Positions 9,040 to 16,483 of a stretch of DNA of 64,000 bases are shown here, one piece after another. The translations under genes were made by a program, and so were the position numbers. Within the stretch, counting starts at the first letter, position 1; each line of letters opens with the position of its first letter. Source of the stretch: Roseibium sediminicola (GTDB lineage: Bacteria; Pseudomonadota; Alphaproteobacteria; Rhizobiales; Stappiaceae); contig NZ_JALNMJ010000015.1 of assembly GCF_023156505.1 (NCBI RefSeq), positions 62,001 to 126,000 of the forward strand. Reading direction: 5' to 3'. Under the pieces are notes generated by a model. The model had not been told where the DNA came from. It saw nothing but the letters and a program-made list of their open reading frames with translations, and made no database searches.

Positions 9040-9723
9040 ATGACCGCCCGCACAATCCTGATTGTCGACGATGATAACGAACTGCGCGAAGCGCTGGTGG
9101 AACAGCTCTCGCTTTACGACGAGTTCGAGACCATCCAGGCGGATTCGGCCACAACCGGCATCGCAATGGCCAAGGAAGAACATGTCGATCTTCTGCTGAT
9201 GGATGTCGGCCTTCCGGATATCGACGGCCGCGAGGCCGTGAAACTTCTGCGCAAGGGCGGCTTCAAGGCGCCGATTATCATGCTGACCGGCCATGATGGC
9301 GACAGCGACACGATCCTGGGCCTCGAGGCGGGCGCCAATGATTATGTCACCAAGCCGTTCAAATTCGCCGTGCTGCTGGCCCGGGTTCGCGCCCATTTGC
9401 GCCAGCACGAACAGAGCGAGGACGCCACCTTCGCCATCGGCCGCTATTCGTTCCGTCCTGCCGCCAAGGTGATGCAGGACGATGCCGGTTCCAAGGTGCG
9501 CCTGACGGAAAAGGAAACCTCGATCCTCAAATTCCTCTACCGCGCCGGCGAAAAACCGGTCACCCGCGATGTGCTGCTGCACGAGGTCTGGGGCTACAAT
9601 TCCGGTGTCACCACCCATACGCTGGAAACCCACATCTACCGCCTGCGGCAGAAAATCGAGCGGGACCCGTCCAATGCGGAGCTTCTTGTCACAGAAGCCG
9701 GTGGATATAAGCTTGTGCCGTAA
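9040..9723 (+). CDS. OmpR/PhoB-family response regulator transcription factor
   Basis: This is a 227-residue two-component response regulator. The receiver domain (1-120) has the acidic pair VDDDNE, the phospho-acceptor D55 in LLLMDVGLPDIDG, the switch threonine in MLTGH and the lysine in VTKPF. The winged-helix DNA-binding domain (about 125-227) includes RLTEKETSILKFLYRAGEKPVTRDVL and the recognition helix HTLETHIYRLRQKIE. No histidine kinase gene is adjacent, so it is an orphan here. It lies 25 bp before a cyclic-nucleotide-binding gene and may be cotranscribed with it. The target genes cannot be read from the sequence. Confidence 0.92.
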   Translation: MTARTILIVDDDNELREALVEQLSLYDEFETIQADSATTGIAMAKEEHVDLLLMDVGLPDIDGREAVKLLRKGGFKAPIIMLTGHDGDSDTILGLEAGANDYVTKPFKFAVLLARVRAHLRQHEQSEDATFAIGRYSFRPAAKVMQDDAGSKVRLTEKETSILKFLYRAGEKPVTRDVLLHEVWGYNSGVTTHTLETHIYRLRQKIERDPSNAELLVTEAGGYKLVP

Positions 9724-9748
9724 CCGCTAATCATCGTAAATCTGGGGC

Positions 9749-10255
9749 ATGAGCCTTGCCCAAGACATTGCGATTCTCAAACAAATCCCGATGCTTTCGG
9801 ACTTCCAGGACGACCAGCTGCGCCTGCTCGCCTTCAGCGCCGAAAGCATGGATTACAGCCGCGGCCAGCGCCTGTTCGATCAGGGCGATCGGGCCGACGG
9901 TGGTCTCGTCATAACCGATGGAACCGTCAGCCTGCAAACCAAGAGCGCCGACGGCTACGAGGAGATCGAGCAAGTCGGCCGGGGCACGCTTCTGGGCGAG
10001 ACCGCTCTTTTGGCGGAAAACAAGCGCCCCTGCCGGGCCGAGGCGGTCGGCGCCGTGCGCATCATCCGCATCCGCCGCGCGCTTTTCAAACGCATGATCC
10101 AGGAATATCCGGAGCTGGCCCAGCGGCTTCTGGACCAGCGCGTCAGCCATTTCCGCTACACGGTCGCGGCGCTGAAACCCATCGGCGAAAAAATGGCTGA
10201 ACTGGAACAGCTCAACGCCGAACGGCGCGTCAAGGACGATAAAAAGCAGTCCTAA
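9749..10255 (+). CDS. Cyclic nucleotide-binding domain protein without DNA-binding domain
   Basis: This 168-residue protein has a single CRP-type nucleotide-binding beta-roll (about residues 10-130), with RGQRLFDQGDRADGGLVITDG and the phosphate-cassette-like GTLLGETALLAENKRPCRAEA. No helix-turn-helix follows; the remaining 35 residues form a charged helix (KMAELEQLNAERRVKDDKK). It is therefore probably a sensor or partner protein rather than a transcription factor. It lies 25 bp downstream of the response regulator gene and may modulate the same pathway. Confidence 0.85.
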   Translation: MSLAQDIAILKQIPMLSDFQDDQLRLLAFSAESMDYSRGQRLFDQGDRADGGLVITDGTVSLQTKSADGYEEIEQVGRGTLLGETALLAENKRPCRAEAVGAVRIIRIRRALFKRMIQEYPELAQRLLDQRVSHFRYTVAALKPIGEKMAELEQLNAERRVKDDKKQS

Positions 10256-10317
10256 GGTTCGGCAGACTTCCGGCCTCCCATCCTTTCATACCAGTGAAAT
10301 TGCTCTCAGGATTCGTC

Positions 10318-10424
10318 ATTGCCGGACTTGATCCGGCAATCCATGCCGATGCTTTGCCTGATCAAAAGTGCGGTTGCGAGGACAGCAAACGGCGTGAACC
10401 ATCCCATGGTCAAGCCATGGGATG
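10318..10424. repeat. Pair of REP-like hairpins downstream of the cyclic-nucleotide-binding gene
   Basis: Hairpin 1 at 10318-10340 has arms ATTGCCGGA and TCCGGCAAT around a CTTGA-type loop. Hairpin 2 at 10400-10424 has arms CATCCCATGG and CCATGGGATG with a loop in the opposite orientation. Two hairpins with related loops in inverted orientation is the layout of BIME-type elements. They lie between two convergent genes (9749-10255 and msrQ) and could protect or end either transcript. Confidence 0.65.
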
Positions 10425-10442
10425 GCGCCGGGGCAAGCGATT

Positions 10443-11315
10443 TCACACCCGCTTCAGCCCCAAACGAGGCCGTACCAGCCCGACGCCCATTTGCACCAGT
10501 GCCGCGACTGCAACACCAAGCCCGGTGAGACCAACCCAGATGGCCGGACGTATTGCGGTTGCCACATCAAAATTCGCGGCAAAAACACGGTCCGCCGGGA
10601 TACCGGTGGCGAGCGCATACCAGGCATATTCAATGCCCGCCGTGCCGGCAGCCGCCAAAACGGCACAGCCCGCCAGAACAATCGGATTGGCCAGATCGAA
10701 CCGTGCCTTGACGGCCAGACGGTAGAGCATCAGCAACAGGAACAGTCCGGACATCAGCGTCGCCTGGGTGACGTCGGATTTCGACTGCAGGAAGAAATGC
10801 ACCAGCGCCAGAATGCCGATGCCGTAGACAAGGCTGTGCAGGCGCTGCCAGCCCCGGCCCAGCCTGCGGATGGCCGCATCGAAGGATGTCGCCCCCAAAA
10901 GCGATAGGCCGAACAGGGCCGTGAAACCGATGGTCAGATAGATCCGTTGCACGATCTCCGAGGCGACCTTCGCCAGGTTCCATTGCTCCTCGGCGGCATA
11001 GAGCCCGAGATGCAACAATGCGTAGGCCAGAACGGAAACCCCGATCATACGCCGCACACCGGCAATCCGGTTCCAGGAGAAAATCCTGCGGATTGGTGTG
11101 ATCGCCAGGGTCAAAAGCAGCAATCGAACGGTCCAGTCGCCGGCGGAATGCAAGGCCGCCTCGTAGGGCTCGGCCAGAACGGGCCCAAAGGCAAGGTCAT
11201 AGAAGATCTTCGCCGCCGGCAGTAGCAGGCCGGCAAAGACAGCCAGCCGTAACCAGGAAAGCTGGCCGCGCCGGTCGGTCCAGGGGGCGTAGCGGGCAAA
11301 ACTGAGAATGTGCAT
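10443..11315 (-). CDS. msrQ: MsrQ (YedZ)-like haem-binding membrane subunit
   Basis: MsrQ is the haem b membrane subunit that passes quinol or flavin electrons to the periplasmic methionine sulfoxide reductase MsrP. From the ATG at 11315 (MHILSFARYAPWTDRRGQLSW) the protein has 290 residues with multiple membrane helices. Candidate haem ligands include the histidine in YALLHLGLYAAEE and those in QRLHSLVYG and LALVHFFLQ. It is longer than the roughly 210 residues of E. coli MsrQ because of extra C-terminal helices. The ribosome-binding site is weak, and an upstream ATG at 11399 cannot be excluded. No msrP gene lies beside it. Confidence 0.85.
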   Translation of the reverse strand: MHILSFARYAPWTDRRGQLSWLRLAVFAGLLLPAAKIFYDLAFGPVLAEPYEAALHSAGDWTVRLLLLTLAITPIRRIFSWNRIAGVRRMIGVSVLAYALLHLGLYAAEEQWNLAKVASEIVQRIYLTIGFTALFGLSLLGATSFDAAIRRLGRGWQRLHSLVYGIGILALVHFFLQSKSDVTQATLMSGLFLLLMLYRLAVKARFDLANPIVLAGCAVLAAAGTAGIEYAWYALATGIPADRVFAANFDVATAIRPAIWVGLTGLGVAVAALVQMGVGLVRPRLGLKRV

Positions 11316-11451
11316 GGCTGCCGCTTTATCAAACTGGGTCTGGAACTTCAGCCAACGACTTTTCAAGCTTGTGTGAACCCCCCGACCGCTTTTCATCACG
11401 TAACTTGTTTGCGGGAACGGTCAGAGGCTTCCTGTCCACCATACCATCAGG

Positions 11452-12243
11452 TTAATCGTCTCCAATATACTTCCGCACTATGCCGTCAATAGTCCCGTCC
11501 GCTTTAAGCTCTTTGATCACTGCGTCGTATCTCGCCGGCAGGCTCTCGATTCCTGGATAGGTCGACGCTTTCACAAAAACATTGTAATAGGGTTTTGATT
11601 TCAGCGGCTTAGCGAGGTAAGACACCTCGTCCAACTGATCATTTTGCTTAAGCTCGTACAACGTGCTCATGGTGTTCAAAGGCACAGCATCGAACCTACC
11701 CGCCACAAGCTTGCCAATTTGAAGATGATTCTGGACATCCACGTCAAATCTCAGTCCGGAGTTCAAGAATTCTTCCGTGTACGAAATGTCGCGCGTAATT
11801 CCTATCAAAAGGCCTTCGAGGTCTGCGAGAGACTCATACTTGATCCTATCTTTGTCTTCTGCTCTGACAAAGAAATTCCAACTGATGTTGACGTAGGATT
11901 CCTTCGGATAGACCAGATACTCTTCCCGTTCCGGGTTTTTCGAGAAGAGCAACAGCATGTCCATGCTGCCATTTCGAGCTTCCCGAAGAATACGCGAATC
12001 CGTCTCAATAAAGTCAACCTTGTAGGAAATATTCAAACGCTCAAAGACTTTATCGATAACCTCGATATCTATTCCTTTAGGAACACCGTTCTCCTCGAAC
12101 TTATGTGGCGCTTGCGGATTGGCGATTACGAGCAGGTCACGCACCTGCGCCTGAGGGCCAGATGAGGGCATCAACCCAGCAAACGCCAATAGGACTGCGA
12201 TCCCGATTTTGAGGTTTCTGATTGTCTTGCCAAATACGATCAT
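11452..12243 (-). CDS. Orphan periplasmic solute-binding protein (family 3)
   Basis: This 263-residue protein resembles the amino-acid-type (SBP_bac_3) periplasmic binding proteins. A Sec signal peptide (IRNLKIGIAVLLAFAGLMPSS, cleavage near PQAQ) is followed by the two-lobe fold: LVIANPQAPHKFEENGVPKGIDIEVIDKVFERL, then LADLEGLLIGITRDISYTE and the C-terminal LKADGTIDGIVRKYIG. No permease or ATPase gene is nearby, so it may work with a distant transporter or as a sensor. Its codon usage is visibly more AT-rich than that of its neighbours, and it borders a gene-poor, repeat-carrying tract. Recent acquisition is therefore possible. Confidence 0.85.
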   Translation of the reverse strand: MIVFGKTIRNLKIGIAVLLAFAGLMPSSGPQAQVRDLLVIANPQAPHKFEENGVPKGIDIEVIDKVFERLNISYKVDFIETDSRILREARNGSMDMLLLFSKNPEREEYLVYPKESYVNISWNFFVRAEDKDRIKYESLADLEGLLIGITRDISYTEEFLNSGLRFDVDVQNHLQIGKLVAGRFDAVPLNTMSTLYELKQNDQLDEVSYLAKPLKSKPYYNVFVKASTYPGIESLPARYDAVIKELKADGTIDGIVRKYIGDD

Positions 12244-12674
12244 CTCGGAAGGTTACCGGGCTTTCGTGTAGAAACCGTTTTCCAGTTAGAATACCTAAAG
12301 CCGGAGTTACTTTGGTAGAGGCGGCATCCGAGGAGAGGCCTGCTGTTATATCCAAACGTGGCAGCAAATGGCGCCGAGCCAAGGGCCTGTCAGACGGGCA
12401 TCCCTTATTGCGCGTATTTACCCGGAAGGAGGAGGCAGTCTGAGTGGAAAGGTAGAGTTGGAAAATCACCAGCCAAGCGGCGTTTGAGTCTATTTGTTGC
12501 CACATGACTATTTAGGCCGTGTGGAAGACTCAAGAAAGCATGCCACATGTTTGGCGTGGCTTGCTTTTGTCAAAACTATGTGAACTGCGGGAATCTGTCA
12601 GGCAGCAGCGCCATCTTATCGATTGGCAGCGCCGTGCGACTTTTGGGTCATTTCAAGGAGCAAGGAGAACGGAC

Positions 12675-12797
12675 ATGCAACGCGGAAATACCCAATGGTC
12701 GCGGAGCCCTTTCGGGGTTGGAGCAGGATCGCCACTGCTGGCGTTGAAAATGCTCGGAAGTGGGTTGCGTTTCCTTGCCTTTTCCGCTTGCTCATGA
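12675..12797 (+). CDS. Possible small 40-residue protein (uncertain)
   Basis: A 40-codon frame begins at ATG 12675 with a well-spaced AAGGAG seven bases upstream (MQRGNTQWSRSPFGVGAG). The product is rich in serine, glycine and leucine and has a mildly hydrophobic C-terminal half. The same stretch is open in other frames and on the opposite strand, so coding is not proved. It could be a repeat-derived open frame within the gene-poor tract. I do not recognise a family. Confidence 0.25.
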   Translation: MQRGNTQWSRSPFGVGAGSPLLALKMLGSGLRFLAFSACS

Positions 12798-12842
12798 AAG
12801 TTCCCGACCCCAACGATGCCGGTCGTGAATTGTGACTGCAGT

Positions 12843-12920
12843 CTAGTGTGGTGAATTTGAAATTCGCCTCATTGTTGCAGCGACCATCGAAGCGAATTTC
12901 AAATTCGAAAACCACACTAG
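12843..12920. repeat. CTAG-bounded hairpin element A
   Basis: This 78-bp palindrome begins and ends with CTAG. The arms CTAGTGTGGT and ACCACACTAG pair, then GAATTTGAAATTCGC pairs with GCGAATTTCAAATTC; a 4-base bulge lies in the right arm and the loop is about 24 bases. It is homologous in inverted orientation to element B, 13 bases downstream, with paired substitutions that keep the stem. Confidence 0.8.
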
Positions 12921-12933
12921 AAACATATGCTTG

Positions 12934-13009
12934 CTAGTCACCCTTTTGAATCTGAAGCTCGTTCCGAGTGTGCCGGGAAATAAGACGAACTTCAGATTCG
13001 GGTGACTAG
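12934..13009. repeat. CTAG-bounded hairpin element B, overlapping the leuD stop codon
   Basis: This 76-bp palindrome also has CTAG at both ends. CTAGTCACCC pairs with GGGTGACTAG, and GAATCTGAAGCTCGT pairs with ACGAACTTCAGATTC (one mismatch). The 4-base bulge TTTT lies in the left arm, the mirror of element A. Its terminal CTAG (13006-13009) contains the TAG stop of leuD, which is on the minus strand, so the hairpin forms the first part of the leuD 3' UTR. Confidence 0.8.
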
Positions 13010-13611
13010 ACCCAGGGGCGGTCGGTGCCCATCTTGCCTTCGAACGTGTCGATCTGCTCCGCCTTGGCCATGGTCAGGCCGATGTCGTCGAGGCCGTTCA
13101 TCAGGCAGTGCTTGCGGAAATGGTCGATCTTGAAGGCGATGTCGCCGCTTTCCAGACCCTGGATCTCCTGGTTTTCCAGATCGATGGTCAGGGTGAAATT
13201 GGAGCCGCGTTCGGCCGCATGCATCAGGGTCTCCAGCTCGTCCTCGGAAACCTGGATCGGCAGGATGCCGTTCTTGAAGCAGTTGTTGTAGAAAATGTCG
13301 GCGAAGCTGGTGGAGATCACGCAGCGGATGCCGAAATCGAGCAGCGCCCAGGGCGCATGTTCACGCGACGAGCCACAGCCGAAATTGTCGCCGGCAATGA
13401 GGATCTTGGCGTCGCGATAAGCGGCCTTGTTCAGGATGAAATCCGGATTCTCCGAACCGTCGTCATTGGTCCGCATTTCATGAAACAGCGCGGTGCCGAG
13501 GCCGGTGCGCTTGATCGTCTTCAGAAACTGCTTCGGAATGATCATGTCCGTGTCGATGTTGACGATCGGCAACGGCGCCGCGACACCGGTCAGGGTTTCG
13601 AATTTTTCCAT
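13006..13611 (-). CDS. leuD: 3-isopropylmalate dehydratase small subunit LeuD
   Basis: LeuD pairs with LeuC to isomerise 2- to 3-isopropylmalate in leucine synthesis. The protein has 201 residues. The start [31 protein letters not shown] at 13611 follows GGGAGAA; a longer frame to 13665 overlaps argC and is rejected. The family motif [17 protein letters not shown] is present near residue 75. leuC is not in the window. The stop codon TAG lies inside a palindromic element. It is 22 bp downstream of argC, an unusual partner. Confidence 0.95.
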   Translation of the reverse strand: MEKFETLTGVAAPLPIVNIDTDMIIPKQFLKTIKRTGLGTALFHEMRTNDDGSENPDFILNKAAYRDAKILIAGDNFGCGSSREHAPWALLDFGIRCVISTSFADIFYNNCFKNGILPIQVSEDELETLMHAAERGSNFTLTIDLENQEIQGLESGDIAFKIDHFRKHCLMNGLDDIGLTMAKAEQIDTFEGKMGTDRPWV

Positions 13612-13633
13612 TTTATTCTCCCGAAAGGATGGC

Positions 13634-14584
13634 TCAAGCCGCGAGGCTTGTGGTCTGGTCGACACCCAGCATCAGATTGAGGTTCTGAACGGCCGCCCCG
13701 GAGGCACCCTTGCCCAGGTTGTCATAGACGGCGAGGATCACGGCCTGGGCGCGCGCATCGTTTGCAAAGACGTGCAGGCGCAGCGTGTTGGTGTCGTTGA
13801 GGGCTTGCGGATCGAGACTGTCGGCGCGCTCCAGCGCTTCCAGCGGCGCGACCTCGACAAAGCCGTTGGCGCTTGCCGCGAAGTGGTCGGCGAGGGCCGT
13901 ATGGATCTGCTCACCCGTCGGCACGGAGGCAAGACCGGCCAGGTTCAGCGGCACGGCGGTGAGCATGCCCTTGTAGTAGTTGCCGACAGACGGCGTGAAC
14001 AGGGGTGCCGCGTCCAGCAGCGCGTATTCGGTCATTTCAGGCAGATGCTTGTGGTTGAAGCCGAGCGCATAGGGGGCGAACTCGTTGGCCGAGGGGCCGG
14101 CCGCCTCGTAATCGGCGATCATGCCCTTGCCGCCGCCGGAATAACCGGAAATGCCGTGATAGGTGAAGTTGAATCCGGCCGGCAGAAGCTCGGCAGTGAT
14201 CAGCGGACGCAGCGCTGCGATCAGGCCTTGCGGCCAGCAGCCCGGATTGGCGACCCGCATGGCGGCGGCAATGATGTCGCTCTGGTCCGCGTCCATTTCG
14301 GCAAAGCCGTAGGCCCAGCCTTCGGCGACGCGGTGCGCGCTGGAAGCGTCGATCACCCGCGTGGTGTCGTTCTCGATCAGGGCCACGCTTTCCTTGGCCG
14401 CCGCGTCGGGCAGGCACAGGATGGCGACATCCGCCTTGTTGAGATAGTCGGCCCGGGCCGCCGGATCCTTGCGGCTTTCCTCCGGAATGGAGATCAGTTC
14501 CAGGTCGCGGCGCATGGCGAGGCGCTCGCGGATCTGCAGACCCGTCGTACCGGCTTCACCATCGATAAATACGCGCGCGACCAT
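13634..14584 (-). CDS. argC: N-acetyl-gamma-glutamyl-phosphate reductase, short type
   Basis: ArgC reduces N-acetylglutamyl phosphate with NADPH in arginine synthesis. At 316 residues it belongs to the short (type 2) ArgC group. The start [22 protein letters not shown] at 14584 follows GGAGAGGAG. The dinucleotide-binding GEAGTTG loop and the catalytic C116 in NPGCWPQG are visible, as is a conserved [10 protein letters not shown] segment near residue 150. It is followed closely by leuD, probably on one transcript. argH is in the same window but distant. Confidence 0.95.
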   Translation of the reverse strand: MVARVFIDGEAGTTGLQIRERLAMRRDLELISIPEESRKDPAARADYLNKADVAILCLPDAAAKESVALIENDTTRVIDASSAHRVAEGWAYGFAEMDADQSDIIAAAMRVANPGCWPQGLIAALRPLITAELLPAGFNFTYHGISGYSGGGKGMIADYEAAGPSANEFAPYALGFNHKHLPEMTEYALLDAAPLFTPSVGNYYKGMLTAVPLNLAGLASVPTGEQIHTALADHFAASANGFVEVAPLEALERADSLDPQALNDTNTLRLHVFANDARAQAVILAVYDNLGKGASGAAVQNLNLMLGVDQTTSLAA

Positions 14585-14714
14585 GGCCCGCTCCTCTCCT
14601 TCTGATAAGTCGGAAGCGTCATACACCCAAACGGCACCCTTGTCACCGCCGTGTCATGCGCCAAGAGCTCAACGGGCTCTTGAGTGATCCTCATCATTCG
14701 CGAAGGGTTTGCGC

Positions 14715-15284
14715 TCACTTGAGAAGTTTGGTGATGCAGCCGCCGACACCGATCAGATCGCCGATCACTGGGCCGGTCGCGATCGAAAAGGAATCGTAGT
14801 CGATGGCATTTCCACTTTCCGAAAAATCGTCCCGTCTAAGGGCATTTCGGACCATGCGCTCCAGAGCGCCGCTCGCCCTTGAATAGGCCACCACCAGATC
14901 CCTGCTGCTGGCATCGGTGATCTCGATGCCCTGACGCCGCAGAAAATTCTGCAGATAGCGAAATTCGGGCTCCCGAAGCCGACTGAGGTCCACATCGCCG
15001 AAAGAGTCGTGATTTTCTAGCATTTGCGCAATCACGGCATTGGCGTTGGTAATCTCGGCCTCAACCGCTTCCAACGTTTTTTCGGCTTCCGCAAGCTCGC
15101 CCTCTTCGGCCAGGGCCAGTGTTTTGGTGAGGCTTTGCATCGTCTGAACGAGCGATTGCGCCGCCTTGAGAGATTCCACGGCGGCATCGGTGTTGCTGCC
15201 GATATTGAACACCGGATAAGCGCCCACCGGCATCATCTGCAAGGCAAACAGGGACAGGATCAGCAGCCTAAGGACACCAGCCAT
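14715..15284 (-). CDS. Hypothetical secreted protein
   Basis: I do not recognise this 189-residue protein. It has an N-terminal signal sequence (LRLLILSLFALQMMPVGAYP). A helical, glutamate- and alanine-rich middle (about residues 35-95) looks coiled-coil-like. The C-terminal part ends IGDLIGVGGCITKLLK. The start overlaps the end of the upstream gene (15268-15768) by 17 bases, so the two are almost certainly cotranscribed and probably act together in the envelope. Confidence 0.6.
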   Translation of the reverse strand: MAGVLRLLILSLFALQMMPVGAYPVFNIGSNTDAAVESLKAAQSLVQTMQSLTKTLALAEEGELAEAEKTLEAVEAEITNANAVIAQMLENHDSFGDVDLSRLREPEFRYLQNFLRRQGIEITDASSRDLVVAYSRASGALERMVRNALRRDDFSESGNAIDYDSFSIATGPVIGDLIGVGGCITKLLK

Positions 15285-15768
15285 TTTTCATCTCCGTGAA
15301 CTTGGTCGCGGTGACAGGATTTTTCAGCGCCGCTTCCCAATAGGACTTGATGATCCCGCTCTTGGTACCGAGGATGCCGCAGAAATCCTGCCCGAATTCG
15401 TCATAGACACCCGCAGGCAGTGCCGATCTCTTGCCCAACTCGAAGACATCGGAATAGAAGCTGAAGATCATTCCGACCGAGACAAGAGCCTGCCGCATGT
15501 CGGTCTCGGACGCGTCGCCGGGCGTCGGGGCGAACAGCAGTTTCTGCAGGGCCGGGTCGTTGAAGACAGACGACACGATTTTCCGCGCATCGGTCTGGAT
15601 CATGTAGGCATTTCCGTTTTCAAGCGTGCGCTGCGCCCGCGCGATCTGTTCCGAGGAATTGCCGAGCTGAATGATCGTGACAATGAATCCGATCGCGACA
15701 CCCGCGGCGCCGAAGATGGCGCTGCAGGTGAGGATTTCCTTTTCCCGTCTGACAAGAAAATTCGGCAT
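15268..15768 (-). CDS. Hypothetical membrane-anchored protein
   Basis: I do not recognise this 166-residue protein. One N-terminal membrane helix (ILTCSAIFGAAGVAIGFIVTIIQLG, residues about 12-36) is followed by a soluble helical domain of about 125 residues. Features include NAYMIQTDARKIVSSVFNDPALQKLLF, a central MIFSFYSDVFELGKRSALPAGVYDEF and a C-terminal MKNGWCP. The layout (one helix, then a domain with a Q-x-ARK... segment) resembles small membrane proteins with a structured extracytoplasmic or cytoplasmic tail. It overlaps the following secreted-protein gene by 17 bases. Confidence 0.6.
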   Translation of the reverse strand: MPNFLVRREKEILTCSAIFGAAGVAIGFIVTIIQLGNSSEQIARAQRTLENGNAYMIQTDARKIVSSVFNDPALQKLLFAPTPGDASETDMRQALVSVGMIFSFYSDVFELGKRSALPAGVYDEFGQDFCGILGTKSGIIKSYWEAALKNPVTATKFTEMKNGWCP

Positions 15769-15809
15769 GACGACCTATGGTAGAGGATATCACACCGTCA
15801 CGACCACGC

Positions 15810-16376
15810 TCAACGCGCCTTTGCGTGGTACTCGTCATTCGGGCGCATGTCGGATGCCGCCGCAACCCGGTTGGACATGTTGAAGAACGCGGCCACGGAG
15901 GCGATGTCCCAGATGTCCCGGTCGGAGAAGCCGGCTTCCCGCAGCGCCTGGCGGTCGCTTTCCAGGATCTCCGCGGGTCTTTCCGTCAGCTTGACGGCAA
16001 AGTCGAGCATTGCCCGCTGCCGGTCGGAAAGATCCGCCACCCGGTAGTTCATTACCATCAATTCGCCGAGCACCGGATCTCCGGACAACTCGCGCACGGC
16101 GGCGCCATGGGCCGTCAGGCAATAAAAACAGCGGTTGACCGCCGATACCGCAACGGCAATCATCTCCCTCTCGAGTTTGCTGAGCCCGCATTCGGCCAGC
16201 ATGAGGTCGTTGTACATGTCGGTGAAGGCACGCAGCTTCGTTTCGTCGAAGGCATAGGCCCGGAGCACATTGGGCACCAGACCCAGTTTCTCCTCGCACA
16301 AGGCGAAATACGCCTGCGTTTTTTCACTTAATGTTTCATTTGAATCGATTTGCAAGGCCGTGACTTTACTTGACAA
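15810..16376 (-). CDS. AhpD-like, peroxidase-related (carboxymuconolactone decarboxylase family) protein
   Basis: This 188-residue protein has the AhpD/CMD fold signature CFYCLTAHG in AVNRCFYCLTAHGAAV. The CxxC pair plus histidine is the redox centre of alkylhydroperoxidase AhpD. It best fits the group called uncharacterised peroxidase-related enzymes. The start is most likely TTG at 16376 (LSSKVTALQIDSNETLS), directly behind GGGAGGAG. The frame is open to 16460, but that stretch has no ribosome-binding site. It is divergent from gdhB, sharing a 107-bp promoter region. A role in peroxide handling is inferred. Confidence 0.85.
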   Translation of the reverse strand: MSSKVTALQIDSNETLSEKTQAYFALCEEKLGLVPNVLRAYAFDETKLRAFTDMYNDLMLAECGLSKLEREMIAVAVSAVNRCFYCLTAHGAAVRELSGDPVLGELMVMNYRVADLSDRQRAMLDFAVKLTERPAEILESDRQALREAGFSDRDIWDIASVAAFFNMSNRVAAASDMRPNDEYHAKAR

Positions 16377-16483
16377 TTTGCTCCTCCCGTCATGAAACCT
16401 TCTATGTCGCTGAAATATGAACTTAAGTCTAAAACCGATGTAGCGACAGAGCCAAACCATACGACCGTCTAGGGGGATGGAAA

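Larger units (their letters stand above)
12244..13005. other. Gene-poor intergenic tract between the solute-binding protein and leuD
   Basis: These 762 bp contain no convincing gene except a possible 40-codon frame at 12675-12797. Several short frames on both strands have no ribosome-binding site or recognisable product. The right end carries two related palindromes (12843-12920 and 12934-13009). Relatively low GC and mixed composition suggest a patch that accumulates inserted or decayed sequence. Confidence 0.6.

Noticed and set aside
12137-12505. Minus-strand 122-codon frame upstream of the solute-binding protein
   Set aside because: It overlaps the start of the binding-protein gene out of frame and has no initiation signal.
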